Positions 15,779 through 24,231 of a stretch of DNA of 57,003 nucleotides are shown here, in pieces; positions within the stretch are counted from its first letter, which is position 1, and each line of letters opens with the position of its first letter. The translations under genes were made by a program, and so were the position numbers. The notes under the pieces are model-generated. The model saw only the letters and a program-made list of their open reading frames with translations. It made no database searches and was not told the origin of the DNA. Source of the stretch: Opitutia bacterium UBA7876 (GTDB lineage Bacteria; Verrucomicrobiota; Verrucomicrobiia; Opitutales; Seribacteraceae); the NCBI GenBank assembly GCA_002500665.1, contig DLRY01000088.1:1-57003 (forward strand). The letters are read 5' to 3'.

Positions 15779-15876
15779 TATATGCGAGTAAAAGTGTTTT
15801 TAAAATATAAATAAACACTAATGAAATAAAAAACTTGCAATGCACTTTAAATCTCCTACTGTCCGTCTGCGTAAGC

Positions 15877-16131
15877 ATGGCAAAGGGCAAGACAGTGACC
15901 ATAAGGGTGCCTGAGGAGACTTTCAGCGAGATCAAGGACGTTTGTTCCGATCTTGGTGACGCCTATAATTTCAACCAATTCGTCAACCAGAGCCTCGGGG
16001 CTATTCTCGAGGTCATCAAGCACGATGGCGAGGACGTACCAATCCCCAGGTTCGCAATGATGGCCCGCTTGATGAAGAACTACGAGGAGGGCAACTTTAC
16101 CAGTAAGTTGCCGCGTGAGGGGAATCAATGA
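15877..16131 (+). CDS. Ribbon-helix-helix (CopG/Arc-like) small protein
   Basis: An 84-residue protein with the order beta-helix-helix typical of RHH DNA-binding proteins: KTVTIRVPEETF (about 4-15) as the DNA-contacting strand, SEIKDVCSDLG as helix A and FNQFVNQSLGAILEVIK as helix B. RHH proteins act as dimers that insert the strand pair into the DNA major groove and often autoregulate their operon, which is the most likely role here; an antitoxin-like role is less likely because no toxin gene is beside it. I start at the ATG at 15877, which gives MAKGKTVTIRV; the open frame begins earlier at a TTG (15835) but that extension does not look like protein. Its TGA overlaps the ATG of the channel gene (ATGA), indicating translational coupling. 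Confidence 0.65.
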   Translation: MAKGKTVTIRVPEETFSEIKDVCSDLGDAYNFNQFVNQSLGAILEVIKHDGEDVPIPRFAMMARLMKNYEEGNFTSKLPREGNQ

Positions 16132-17678
16132 CGGTAAAACGGGGTGATGGAACGGGGAGCAGGGCCGAGTCGGCCTACTTCGCCTTGGCGAGGCTGTGGA
16201 TACCCACTTCGATTTTCTTATTCTTTCTACTTTGTATCTTCAGTCGAGACGAACTCCTCGCCCGTTTTCTGGGCAATGCATCCATGGTCGTCCGGCAAAC
16301 CATCGAGTATGGTTCGCAGATTGGGCTTTGGCTCTCCGCCGCCTTCCTTGTCCAGAGGCTGATTACGGTCTTTATCTGGGATGGGTTGATTTCCGGAATT
16401 TCAGGCCGTCCGATACCCAGGTTGCCCAAGGACTTTACCGGGATCATCGTATTCTCGATGGCGGGGGTCGGGGTTCTTTCCACTGTCTTCGATCAGTCGG
16501 TCACCGGTATTTGGGCTACTTCCGGGGTTTTCGGAATCGTCGTGGGCATTGCCCTCAGAAACGTCATTCTCGACGTCTTTATCGGGTTGTCCATGCACGT
16601 TGAGCAACCCTTTAGGATCGGAGACTGGGTTATGGTGCACCAAAACCGCAGGGAGACGCACATTATCGGTCAGGTCATCGAGATCAATTGGCGGACGACC
16701 CGTCTCAAGACCACGGCAAAAAATATGGTCGTGGTGCCCAACAGCAAGATGGGGGAGGTAATCCTCACCAACTACATGCAACCCAAGCCTCACTTCCGGC
16801 TGGAGCTGGATTTCGTGCTCGATTACTCGATTGATCCCGACCGGGCCATCCGGATCCTGGAGGCAGGGGTCCGGGCTTTGGTCGACGATCATCGGATCAT
16901 TTCGAGCCCTGAGCCGGAGGTCAGGCTGGCCGAGGCTCTTGCGGATGGGCAACGCTACGAGGTCCGTTATTTCATTCTGCCGGTCAACGTTACGCCCAAG
17001 GAATCGATACACCTGGTCAACAAGAGCGTGGTCGAGCACCTTGCCCGGGCCGGGTTCACCCCGTCCATGCAGAAGGAGCGTATTTTCGTCGATCAGGCAT
17101 CCAGTCTTCCCTTGCTTGGGGACAAGAACATGCAGAACTTCGACCGGGTGATCGAGCAGAGCGACCTCTATCGGGTTCTCGATGAACCGGGTAGGAGAAA
17201 GCTCCTCGCAAAGGTTTGCCTGAAGAAGGTTTGGCCGGGAGAAGCCCTTTATCGTCAAGGCACTCAGGGAGATAGGATGTTCCTTCTCCTGGAAGGCTTG
17301 TTGAGTTCGATATACACGCTCTCGGGTTACGAGGGGAGCGCCAAGGTCGAGCAGATCGAGTCGGGAAGGCACTTCGGTGAGGAATGCGTGCTCGGAGAAA
17401 ACTCCAGGTCCTCGACCATTACGGCGGTAACTGAGTGCGTGCTGCTTGAAATCGAGAGGCAGGTCATCAGGGACTTGGCTTCCGAAAACGGGAAATTGCT
17501 GAGCTTTCTCAATACGGAGATGAACCTCGGCCATGAAAAAATCTTAAAGAGCAAGTGGGGGATGAAGAAGAAAGGCGAATCCAAGAAGTCGGATGAGAGG
17601 AAGGAGAACGTGGGGCGTTCCATCCAGACCTTCCTGACCGATCTTTTCCCGTCCTCCTCCAACAAGGAGACAACCTGA
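16128..17678 (+). CDS. MscS-family mechanosensitive channel with C-terminal cyclic nucleotide-binding domain
   Basis: A 516-residue inner-membrane protein. Hydrophobic segments lie at about 22-38, 64-84 and 103-121, followed by the pore-lining MscS helix at about 128-155 (GVFGIVVGIALRNVILDVFIG) and the beta domain signature PFRIGDWV with VVVPNSKMGE near 200-210. The cytoplasmic vestibule region follows. Residues about 348-465 form a cNMP-binding fold: PGEALYRQGTQGDRMFLLLEG, then FGEECVLGENSRSSTITA, which keeps the Glu and Arg of the phosphate-binding cassette. MscS-cNMP fusions (bCNG type) are known and can be gated by cyclic nucleotides with little mechanical response. The tail is Lys/Ser-rich. 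It is coupled to the RHH gene upstream, and the secretin ATG is two bases beyond its stop. Confidence 0.9.
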   Translation: MTVKRGDGTGSRAESAYFALARLWIPTSIFLFFLLCIFSRDELLARFLGNASMVVRQTIEYGSQIGLWLSAAFLVQRLITVFIWDGLISGISGRPIPRLPKDFTGIIVFSMAGVGVLSTVFDQSVTGIWATSGVFGIVVGIALRNVILDVFIGLSMHVEQPFRIGDWVMVHQNRRETHIIGQVIEINWRTTRLKTTAKNMVVVPNSKMGEVILTNYMQPKPHFRLELDFVLDYSIDPDRAIRILEAGVRALVDDHRIISSPEPEVRLAEALADGQRYEVRYFILPVNVTPKESIHLVNKSVVEHLARAGFTPSMQKERIFVDQASSLPLLGDKNMQNFDRVIEQSDLYRVLDEPGRRKLLAKVCLKKVWPGEALYRQGTQGDRMFLLLEGLLSSIYTLSGYEGSAKVEQIESGRHFGEECVLGENSRSSTITAVTECVLLEIERQVIRDLASENGKLLSFLNTEMNLGHEKILKSKWGMKKKGESKKSDERKENVGRSIQTFLTDLFPSSSNKETT

Positions 17679-17680
17679 TC

Positions 17681-19744
17681 ATGAGAAGAATACTATTCGT
17701 TTGCCTGTTCGGCTTAGCTTGGACGGGCTTTTCCTATTCCAAAGAGAAGGAAACGGAACCGTTGTCCGAGCCCGAGATGACGTCGGAGAGGATACGGCTC
17801 AGTTACGTCGACCCGGCCCGCTGCTCTCAACTTCTCAAGCTTTATGGAGTGAACGTCGGCGCGCCGGACGCGCCCGTCGACCCAAGCAAACTGCCCGTCG
17901 TGGTGCCCCTTCCCACGACCAAGTTTCACGAGACGGTACCCGACCACGAAAAGGTCTTTCCCCAGACTGAGGTCGATCCCATCAACGAACTGCTCCTCTT
18001 TTACGACCCTACCTTGCCCGAGGCGGCGGGAAGGATAAGGAGAATCATCAAGGAACAAGTCGATTTGCCCGCCCGCAAGATCATGATCGAGGCCATGGTT
18101 CTCGAGATCTCCTCCCAGTCCCTCGATGAGTTGGGGGTTCAATGGGATTTCAACAGGGGGCGGGATACGATATCCTCAGCCAATTTCGTAAACTCCCGGC
18201 TCGATGGATCGAACCCCAACGGGACGCTCAAGCTCGGTAGCATTGCCTACCCGGCGGATGTCGATGCCCAGCTCGACGCGACCGTTACGAACGTCTTCGC
18301 CGAGTTCAACGTCCGCCTGAAGGCCCTCGTTCAGGATGGATCCGCCCAAGTCCTGTCGCGCCCAAGCGTACTGACCTTGGATAACCGAATGGCCTACATC
18401 AACGTTTCCGAAAAGATTCCCATTGCCAACACCAAGTTCGTCAAGGACTACGTCAGCGCAGTGGACTTCAGGGAGGTCATGGCGGGGATCGAGCTGGCGG
18501 TCAGGCCGAGGATCAATCAGGACGGCACCGAGGTATCCCTGCAGATCAACGCCTCCGTTTCCGCCCCCGTCCCCGGGAAGGACCAGGTGGTCAGGGGTAT
18601 GAGCGACGTCGTTCTGGCCACCGCTCCAACCCTTTCCATCCGGGAGGTCAAGACCTATGCCAGGATAGCCAACGACACCCCGTTCATCGTGGGGGGGCTG
18701 ATTGCCAAGGATTCGGAGCAGGTGCTTAAGAAAGTTCCGGTTCTCGGTGAGATTCCCCTGCTTGGAGCGCTTTTCCGGTCCAAGAACGAAAAGGGCCAGA
18801 AACGTGAAGTGATCATTGTGATTACGCCTTCGGTCCTTCCCGACGAGAGCCCCTCGCATGAGGCGATGCCCAAGGACGAGGACCTTTTCGACCGCTTTGG
18901 GCACCGCCTCTTCCGCGATGCCTACAGAATCCGTTCCGAGGACACCTTCGATCTTCGCTACCTGACTGAGAACAAGGGTCTGCGTCGCTTGCAGGAGGTT
19001 GCCGATAGGATCGTCACCGATCATCGCCAGCTTGAGAACAGCTATCCCTACGAAAATTTCGCTAAAGGAGCCGTACCGGGGGAAGGCGCCCTCGTCCGTA
19101 GGCAAATCTATGAGGTTCTAAAGCGTCAGGACGCGGCCAAGGTTCTGGATCGGGAGAAGCTCATTTTCTTTCGCCGGGACGAGGCCCTCGGTTCGGGTTT
19201 CAAGGTTCGTTTTCTGGCCGATTACCTTAGGCAGGAAGCTCCCTTCGTTTTAACCGAGAAAGGGGACGGTCGAGCGGTGGGCCTTTGTTTCCGAATGACC
19301 CGTGACGCGATGGGGGCGGAAGAATTACTGGAGGAACCCGTTCCGGAAATTAAGGTGGTTTCCTGTCCTGATGAACGAAGCTGGAGACAGTTGCTCATGG
19401 CTTCCAACAAGAGCAAGGGTTGGAAAGGACGCAAACAGGTAATATTTCTGCGCCACTTGGGGGACCTCGAGCGTCTCAAGCACGCCGTGCTGATGAAGAA
19501 GATCATTTCCCTGAATACCGCCGACTACATTCTCAAGCTAAAGAATTTTACGAGGGGGAGGCTCCTGCGGATGCCGACCGTGCGGGAAGAGGACGTTGAG
19601 TTGATCGATGCGGACGTCGCCACTTGTTTTTACCATTCCGAGCTTTATTACCCTGCTCTTCAGGAGGCCCTACAGATCGACTACCAGGCGTTGCGCAGGG
19701 CATTGGAAGGAAGCCCTTACGGGAAGGGAATCATTCACCCCTGA
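17681..19744 (+). CDS. Secretin family outer-membrane channel with an unassigned C-terminal domain
   Basis: A 687-residue protein with a signal peptide (MRRILFVCLFGLAWTGFSYS). A short N-domain region (about 35-130) precedes the secretin core at about 130-385: RKIMIEAMVLEISSQSLDELGVQW, VLSRPSVLTLDNRMAYINVSEKIPI, then NDTPFIVGGLI, KVPVLGEIPLLGALF and REVIIVITPSVL. Secretins form large outer-membrane pores in type II/III secretion, pilus and phage export systems. The core is joined to about 290 C-terminal residues I cannot assign. No other secretion gene is adjacent; the partner in the operon is an MscS-type channel. AAGGAG at 17664-17669 lies 11 bases before the ATG. It ends close to a stem-loop that may terminate the operon. 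Confidence 0.9.
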   Translation: MRRILFVCLFGLAWTGFSYSKEKETEPLSEPEMTSERIRLSYVDPARCSQLLKLYGVNVGAPDAPVDPSKLPVVVPLPTTKFHETVPDHEKVFPQTEVDPINELLLFYDPTLPEAAGRIRRIIKEQVDLPARKIMIEAMVLEISSQSLDELGVQWDFNRGRDTISSANFVNSRLDGSNPNGTLKLGSIAYPADVDAQLDATVTNVFAEFNVRLKALVQDGSAQVLSRPSVLTLDNRMAYINVSEKIPIANTKFVKDYVSAVDFREVMAGIELAVRPRINQDGTEVSLQINASVSAPVPGKDQVVRGMSDVVLATAPTLSIREVKTYARIANDTPFIVGGLIAKDSEQVLKKVPVLGEIPLLGALFRSKNEKGQKREVIIVITPSVLPDESPSHEAMPKDEDLFDRFGHRLFRDAYRIRSEDTFDLRYLTENKGLRRLQEVADRIVTDHRQLENSYPYENFAKGAVPGEGALVRRQIYEVLKRQDAAKVLDREKLIFFRRDEALGSGFKVRFLADYLRQEAPFVLTEKGDGRAVGLCFRMTRDAMGAEELLEEPVPEIKVVSCPDERSWRQLLMASNKSKGWKGRKQVIFLRHLGDLERLKHAVLMKKIISLNTADYILKLKNFTRGRLLRMPTVREEDVELIDADVATCFYHSELYYPALQEALQIDYQALRRALEGSPYGKGIIHP

Positions 19745-19752
19745 TGCAGTAA

Positions 19753-19776
19753 AAAGAACCATCCTTAATGGTCTTT
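19753..19776 (+). terminator. Stem-loop after the secretin gene, possible terminator
   Basis: AAAG-A-ACCAT and ATGGT-CTTT pair into a nine-bp stem with one bulged A and a five-base loop, starting eight bases after the secretin stop. The following bases are A/T-rich (ATAAGAACTTTAAAA) but lack a clean T run, so rho-independent termination is plausible rather than certain. Confidence 0.4.
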
Positions 19777-19820
19777 ATAAGAACTTTAAAATCAGTAATT
19801 TGAAGGTGTAAATTGGCTTA

Positions 19821-20063
19821 TTAAATGGGGATTGGGTGAGCCTCCTGGATGTGACTGGCTCCGCTGTATGTGTAGAGAAGAACCACCGCCTTTTCTCCGA
19901 CTAAGTCGACCTTGGAATCTGCGGCCGGGGCGCGAGCGGCGAGAAGATTGGGCAGGGCGAGGTCTCCATGACCCAGTCCCCCAACCCGAAGGAAATCCCT
20001 GCGGGAGAAGCCTTCGCAATCCCGGTTCGCCCCGGTCGCAGTGTTGATCCTCGGCATGAACAA
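19821..20063 (-). pseudogene. Truncated DUF1501 gene (N-terminal remnant)
   Basis: A minus-strand open frame of 80 codons begins at 20063 and matches the start of a DUF1501 protein: CEGFSRRDFLRVGGLG is a family twin-arginine signal, followed by LALPNLLAARAPA and the first core strand VVLLYTYSGASHI. Where the family continues into a D-P-K-P segment, this frame reads QEAHPIPI and stops. The remaining roughly 370 residues are absent: the adjacent DNA runs into the secretin 3' flank. It points away from the intact DUF1501 gene at 20300. It therefore looks like a decayed copy left by a deletion or rearrangement. A functional 80-residue Tat-exported peptide is unlikely but not excluded. Confidence 0.7.
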
Positions 20064-20105
20064 AGACTGCCTCTTTTCTTCTCCAAGGTCTCATTCGGTC
20101 CCATT

Positions 20106-20129
20106 GAACGGGAGACGCCTTTCCCGTTC
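20106..20129. repeat. Inverted repeat, 8-bp arms, between the DUF1501 remnant and cassette B
   Basis: GAACGGGA (20106-20113) and TCCCGTTC (20122-20129) are perfect inverted arms around eight bases, followed by a run of eight A's. A second perfect palindrome, AACCTAAGGTT, lies at 20160-20170. Both sit in the roughly 236-bp gap between the two divergent DUF1501 starts, so they may be operators or leader hairpins. No convincing -35/-10 pair was found in this gap. Confidence 0.35.
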
Positions 20130-20299
20130 CAGAAAAAAAACCTCAATTCACCCCCTTATAACCTAAGGTTCGCGCTTTCCGTCGGACTGTGCACTGAGTG
20201 CGGATTTATGATGGAAATTAGTGCTTCGCATAAATTTAATACGCAAAAACACGCATTGTTACGGTTGCCAAGGCGACAAACTCCACCCAAAGTGGGTGC

Positions 20300-21667
20300 A
20301 TGCTCGATTTGTTCGGGAAAAAGTATGGGGGAAGGGGAATGGGAAAAGGACTGTCCCGGAGGGACATCCTCCGCATTGGTTCGATTGGGGCGGGGGGCTT
20401 GGCCCTGCCCGATCTTCTCAGGGCGGAAAATTCTTCTGCCATCGGTTCCTCCGCCAAGTCGGTCATCATGGTTTACATGGCGGGAGCTCCACCCCATCAG
20501 GACCTAATCGACCCGAAGCCCGATGCGCCCAAGGAGGTCCGTAGCGTCTTTGGTCCCATCCGCACAAAAGTGACGGGCATTCACGTCAACGATTCCCTTC
20601 CAATGATGGCCAAAGTGATGGACAAGTGGACGGGGATTCGGACTATGGTCGGGGCACCTAGCGGAAGCCATGATTCCTTCATGTGCTATACCGGTCGCCC
20701 GGGTTCTTCCTTCTTCAACAGGCCCTACCCTAAACCGCCCGGAAACTGGCCCAGCATGGGATCCTGTCTTTCCAAGTTGATGGGCTCCCGAGTCAAGGGT
20801 CTCCCGGCTTTCGTCGGCTTGGCCCCCAAGGCCGGACATCCACCCTACGGTTCCCCCGGCGAATCCGGTTTCCTCGGGGTTTCCCATAGTTCGTTCCGAC
20901 CGTCCGGTCCTTCCTCTTCCGACATGAAACCGGTTTGCGATGCCGTCCGCATGGATCGCCGTCAATCCCTCCTCACAGGATTCGATTCTTTCCGCCGATT
21001 CCTGAGTGCGGGCAACGACTTGGAGCAAATGGACACCTTCACCAAAGAGGCATTCGGTGTGCTGACCTCCTCAAGGTTGGCCGAGGCTTTGGACCTGGAA
21101 AAGGAGAATCCCCGGGTCCGGGAGCGCTACGGTAAGGGAGATTCCAAGAACGTCGGGGACGGCGCTCCCCGCAACAACGAGCATTTCCTTCTGGCCCGCA
21201 GGCTGGTGGAGGCCGGCGTACGCATGGTCACACTCAACTTCGGTCGCTGGGACTTTCACTCAAACAATACCGCCGGTGTCAAGGGGCATGCCCCGATTTT
21301 CGACCGGGGCCTCAGCGCCCTTATCGAGGATCTGCACGAGAGAGGCATGTCCGACGACGTCGCCGTGGTGGCTTGGGGCGAATTCGGCCGTACGCCCGTA
21401 GTCAACAGGAACGGTGGTCGAGATCATTGGCCCCAAGTCGGTTGCGCCTTCGTCTCGGGAGGACGCATGAACCATGGCCAGATGATTGGCAAGACCGATT
21501 CCAAGGTAGCCGAGCCGGTCGACAGGCCCGTCCATTTCGGCGAAATTCACGCCACTCTTTACCATCACTTGGGGATCGATCCCAACACCGTTACTCTGAG
21601 CGATCTGTCGGGCCGTCCGCATTACCTGGTGGATGGCTGGAAGGCCCTCCCCGAACTGGTCGGATGA
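20300..21667 (+). CDS. Cassette B: DUF1501 family protein (Tat signal)
   Basis: A 455-residue DUF1501 protein, first gene of cassette B. The N terminus MLDLFGKKYGG precedes the Tat motif LSRRDILRIGSIGAGGLALPDLL, a layout common in this family, so I use the ATG at 20300. An ATG at 20339 has a better purine-rich leader (GGGGGAAGGGG) and would still keep the twin arginines. Core motifs: VIMVYMAGAPPHQDLIDPKPDAP, GVRMVTLNFGRWDFH, and WGEFGRTPVVNRNGGRDHWP followed by GGRMNHGQMIG. The family shares the alkaline-phosphatase-like fold; its activity is unknown. Its stop overlaps a possible ATG (21664) of the DUF1549 gene (ATGA), so the two genes are probably co-translated. The order DUF1501 then DUF1549/1553 differs from cassette A. 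Confidence 0.92.
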   Translation: MLDLFGKKYGGRGMGKGLSRRDILRIGSIGAGGLALPDLLRAENSSAIGSSAKSVIMVYMAGAPPHQDLIDPKPDAPKEVRSVFGPIRTKVTGIHVNDSLPMMAKVMDKWTGIRTMVGAPSGSHDSFMCYTGRPGSSFFNRPYPKPPGNWPSMGSCLSKLMGSRVKGLPAFVGLAPKAGHPPYGSPGESGFLGVSHSSFRPSGPSSSDMKPVCDAVRMDRRQSLLTGFDSFRRFLSAGNDLEQMDTFTKEAFGVLTSSRLAEALDLEKENPRVRERYGKGDSKNVGDGAPRNNEHFLLARRLVEAGVRMVTLNFGRWDFHSNNTAGVKGHAPIFDRGLSALIEDLHERGMSDDVAVVAWGEFGRTPVVNRNGGRDHWPQVGCAFVSGGRMNHGQMIGKTDSKVAEPVDRPVHFGEIHATLYHHLGIDPNTVTLSDLSGRPHYLVDGWKALPELVG

Positions 21668-21693
21668 GTTTTACTGCAAGCGCTAAACGAGAC

Positions 21694-24177
21694 ATGAAAA
21701 AAACCTATTTTATAGCAGCCGTTCTTCTCCAACAAGCCCTCTGGGGAGCGAATTTCGACGAGCCGACCGAGATCAGGGTCCGGCACTCGGCGTACGACGC
21801 GAAAGAGCTTGTCCTCAAGGGAGTGGGAGCCAGGGGCCAGCTTGTGGTAACCGGGCTTTATCACGACGGGGACGAGCGCGACCTGACCCGCATGGTCAAG
21901 GTTACCTCCCAGCCCGCCGGCGTCGTCGAGGTCTCTTCGGACGGTTGGGTCAAGCCGCTGAGCGACGGGGAGGCCATCCTGACCGCCACCGGTCCGGGCG
22001 GAACCTCTTCCACGGTAAGGGTCAGGACCAGTGAGTCGGGCAGGAACCAGCGGGTCAACTTTCCCAATGAGATCACTCCGCTCTTCACCAAGTACGGCTG
22101 CAATGGGGGAGGCTGCCACGGCAAGTCCGGGGGCCAAAACGGCTTCCGCCTGTCCCTGCTCGGTTTCGAACCGGAGGAGGATTACGAGTACATCGTCAAG
22201 GAGGGCAGGGGACGAAGGATCTTTCCCGCAGCCCCCGACCGTAGTCTTCTGCTTACCAAGGCTACCAACGAGACCCCTCACGGGGGTGGTTCCAAGATCA
22301 CCAAGGGATCGCTCGACTACGAGTTGATCAAGTCTTGGATCGCCCAGGGAATGCCCTTTGGAGAAGAGGACGATCCGGTGCTGGAGCAAGTTTCGGTCTA
22401 CCCAGCCCAGCGAGTGCTGGACATGAACGGCGAGCAGCAGCTTGTGGTCACGGCCAAATATTCGGACGGGAGCCTTAAGGACGTCACCCGCTCTTCCATC
22501 TTTGAGGTCAACGACGAGGAAGTAGGCGAGGTTGATCTCAACGGCCACGTCAAGGTCTTCGAGCAACCCGGCGACTTAGGCGTGATGATCCGTTTCCAGA
22601 GTAAGGTTGCGGTCTTTCGGGGCATCGTACCCCTCGGGGCGCCGGTGGATCATCTGCCGGCCGTCGCTAACTACGTAGACACGCACGTATTCAAAAAGCT
22701 CAAGGCAGTGGGAATGCCCCCGTCCGAGATCAGTACGGACTCCACTTTTTTGCGCCGAGTATCGCTCGACTTGACGGGACGGCTCCCGTCCCTCGAAAAA
22801 ACCATGGCTTTCCTCGCGGATAAGGATCCGGCGAAGAGAGACAAGCTAATCGACGAGCTTCTGGAGGGTCCGGAGTACGCCGATTTCTTTGCCGGCAAGT
22901 GGTCCGCTCTACTGCGCAACAAGCGGAGCAAGACTTCCTATCAAAGAGGCAATTTCGCCTTTCACGGGTGGATTCGGGACAGCCTCCACCAGAACAAGCC
23001 CTATGACCAATTCGTGCGCGAGGTGGTGGCGGCATCAGGGGAGATCGAGCAGCATCCGCCTGTCGCTTGGTACCGTGAGGTCAAGACGGTTCAGAACCAG
23101 CTCGAGGACGTGGCCCAGTTGTTCCTCGGTACGCGCATCCAGTGCGCCCAGTGCCACCATCATCCCTTTGAGAAGTGGAGCCAGGAAGACTACTACAAGT
23201 TGTCCGCCTTCTTCTCCCAAGTCGGGCGCGAGAAGAGCCGTTTTCCGGACGAGGACATGATCTTCCACAAGCGAGGCCAGGCCAAGGCTACCAACAAGAA
23301 AAACAACCAACCCGTCCAGCCGGCCGGCTTAGGGGCGGAACCCCCCGAACTTCTGGTCGACGACGACCCGAGGCACGCTCTCGTAGACTGGATGTCCCAG
23401 AAGAACAACCCCTTCTTCGCCCATACCCTGGTTAACCGCTACTGGAAGCATTTCTTCGGTCGCGGGCTGGTCGATCCCGAGGACGACATGCGGGAGACCA
23501 ACCCCTCGGTCAACCCGGAACTTCTGGAGGAACTGGCTTCCCGCTTCGTGGCCGGCAACTTCGACATGAAACAGCTCATTCGCGACATCTGCAAGTCCAA
23601 GACCTATCAGTTCAGCTCCGTGCCCAACGACTACAACGCGAAGGACAAGCACAACTTCTCCCGCCACTATCCCCAGCGTCTGCAGGCGGAGGTCCTGCTC
23701 GATTCGATCGACGACCTGACCCTAGTCCGCACGGGCTTCAGCGGCTTGCCGCCGGGAACCCGGGCGACCATGCTTCCCGACAACAGTTACAACAACGGTA
23801 GCTACTTTCTTTCCGTATTCGGACGACCGGACAACGCCAGTGCCTGCGAGTGCGAGCGCTCGGGTGACGCCAGCCTCGCCCAAAGCCTCCACCTGATCAA
23901 TTCCAAGGATATCCAGAGCAAGCTTTCAAGCGGGTCCGGACGAGCTCAGAAACTGGCCAAGGACAAGGAACGAACTGATGCCGAGAAGATCGAGGAGCTT
24001 TATTACGTCGCCTTTTCCAGGCCACCCAAGCAGGAAGAGCTCAAGCTTGCGCTCGACTACCTCAACCGTGAGGTCGAGAACGAGAAGGGGGAAAAGGGGC
24101 CAGCCGACAAAGGCAAGTCTTATGAGGACATCGTCTGGGCTCTCTTCAACACCAAGGAATTCCTCTTCAACCTGTAG
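21694..24177 (+). CDS. Cassette B: DUF1549/DUF1553 protein with Ig-like and cytochrome-like segments
   Basis: An 827-residue exported protein starting MKKTYFIAAVLLQQALWGA. Ig-like repeats (LYHDGDERDLTRMV; KYSDGSLKDVTR) surround a CNGGGCHG site near residue 136, a C-x4-CH motif. DUF1549 begins near 350 (DSTFLRRVSLDLTGRLPS), a CAQCHHHPFEKW haem-type motif lies near 485, and DUF1553 ends the protein (NPFFAHTLVNRYWKHFFGRG, SKTYQFSS, EVLLDSI). The ATG at 21664, overlapping the DUF1501 stop, would add ten residues before the signal peptide and is a real alternative; neither start has a strong ribosome binding site. It matches cassette A's 9119-11803 domain for domain but lacks that protein's proline-rich linker. 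Confidence 0.92.
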   Translation: MKKTYFIAAVLLQQALWGANFDEPTEIRVRHSAYDAKELVLKGVGARGQLVVTGLYHDGDERDLTRMVKVTSQPAGVVEVSSDGWVKPLSDGEAILTATGPGGTSSTVRVRTSESGRNQRVNFPNEITPLFTKYGCNGGGCHGKSGGQNGFRLSLLGFEPEEDYEYIVKEGRGRRIFPAAPDRSLLLTKATNETPHGGGSKITKGSLDYELIKSWIAQGMPFGEEDDPVLEQVSVYPAQRVLDMNGEQQLVVTAKYSDGSLKDVTRSSIFEVNDEEVGEVDLNGHVKVFEQPGDLGVMIRFQSKVAVFRGIVPLGAPVDHLPAVANYVDTHVFKKLKAVGMPPSEISTDSTFLRRVSLDLTGRLPSLEKTMAFLADKDPAKRDKLIDELLEGPEYADFFAGKWSALLRNKRSKTSYQRGNFAFHGWIRDSLHQNKPYDQFVREVVAASGEIEQHPPVAWYREVKTVQNQLEDVAQLFLGTRIQCAQCHHHPFEKWSQEDYYKLSAFFSQVGREKSRFPDEDMIFHKRGQAKATNKKNNQPVQPAGLGAEPPELLVDDDPRHALVDWMSQKNNPFFAHTLVNRYWKHFFGRGLVDPEDDMRETNPSVNPELLEELASRFVAGNFDMKQLIRDICKSKTYQFSSVPNDYNAKDKHNFSRHYPQRLQAEVLLDSIDDLTLVRTGFSGLPPGTRATMLPDNSYNNGSYFLSVFGRPDNASACECERSGDASLAQSLHLINSKDIQSKLSSGSGRAQKLAKDKERTDAEKIEELYYVAFSRPPKQEELKLALDYLNREVENEKGEKGPADKGKSYEDIVWALFNTKEFLFNL

Positions 24178-24231
24178 CGTGTAGTTTCCTGCCTCATTTT
24201 TTGGGGAACCTGAAACCCGATTGATCAAACC

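Noticed and set aside
15877..16131. RHH gene as the antitoxin of a toxin-antitoxin pair
   Set aside because: The overlapping downstream gene is a mechanosensitive channel, not a toxin, and no small toxin-like frame lies upstream.
16401..17534. Open frame of 377 codons antisense to the MscS-cNMP gene
   Set aside because: The sense strand has clear MscS and cNMP motifs and overlapping operon neighbours.
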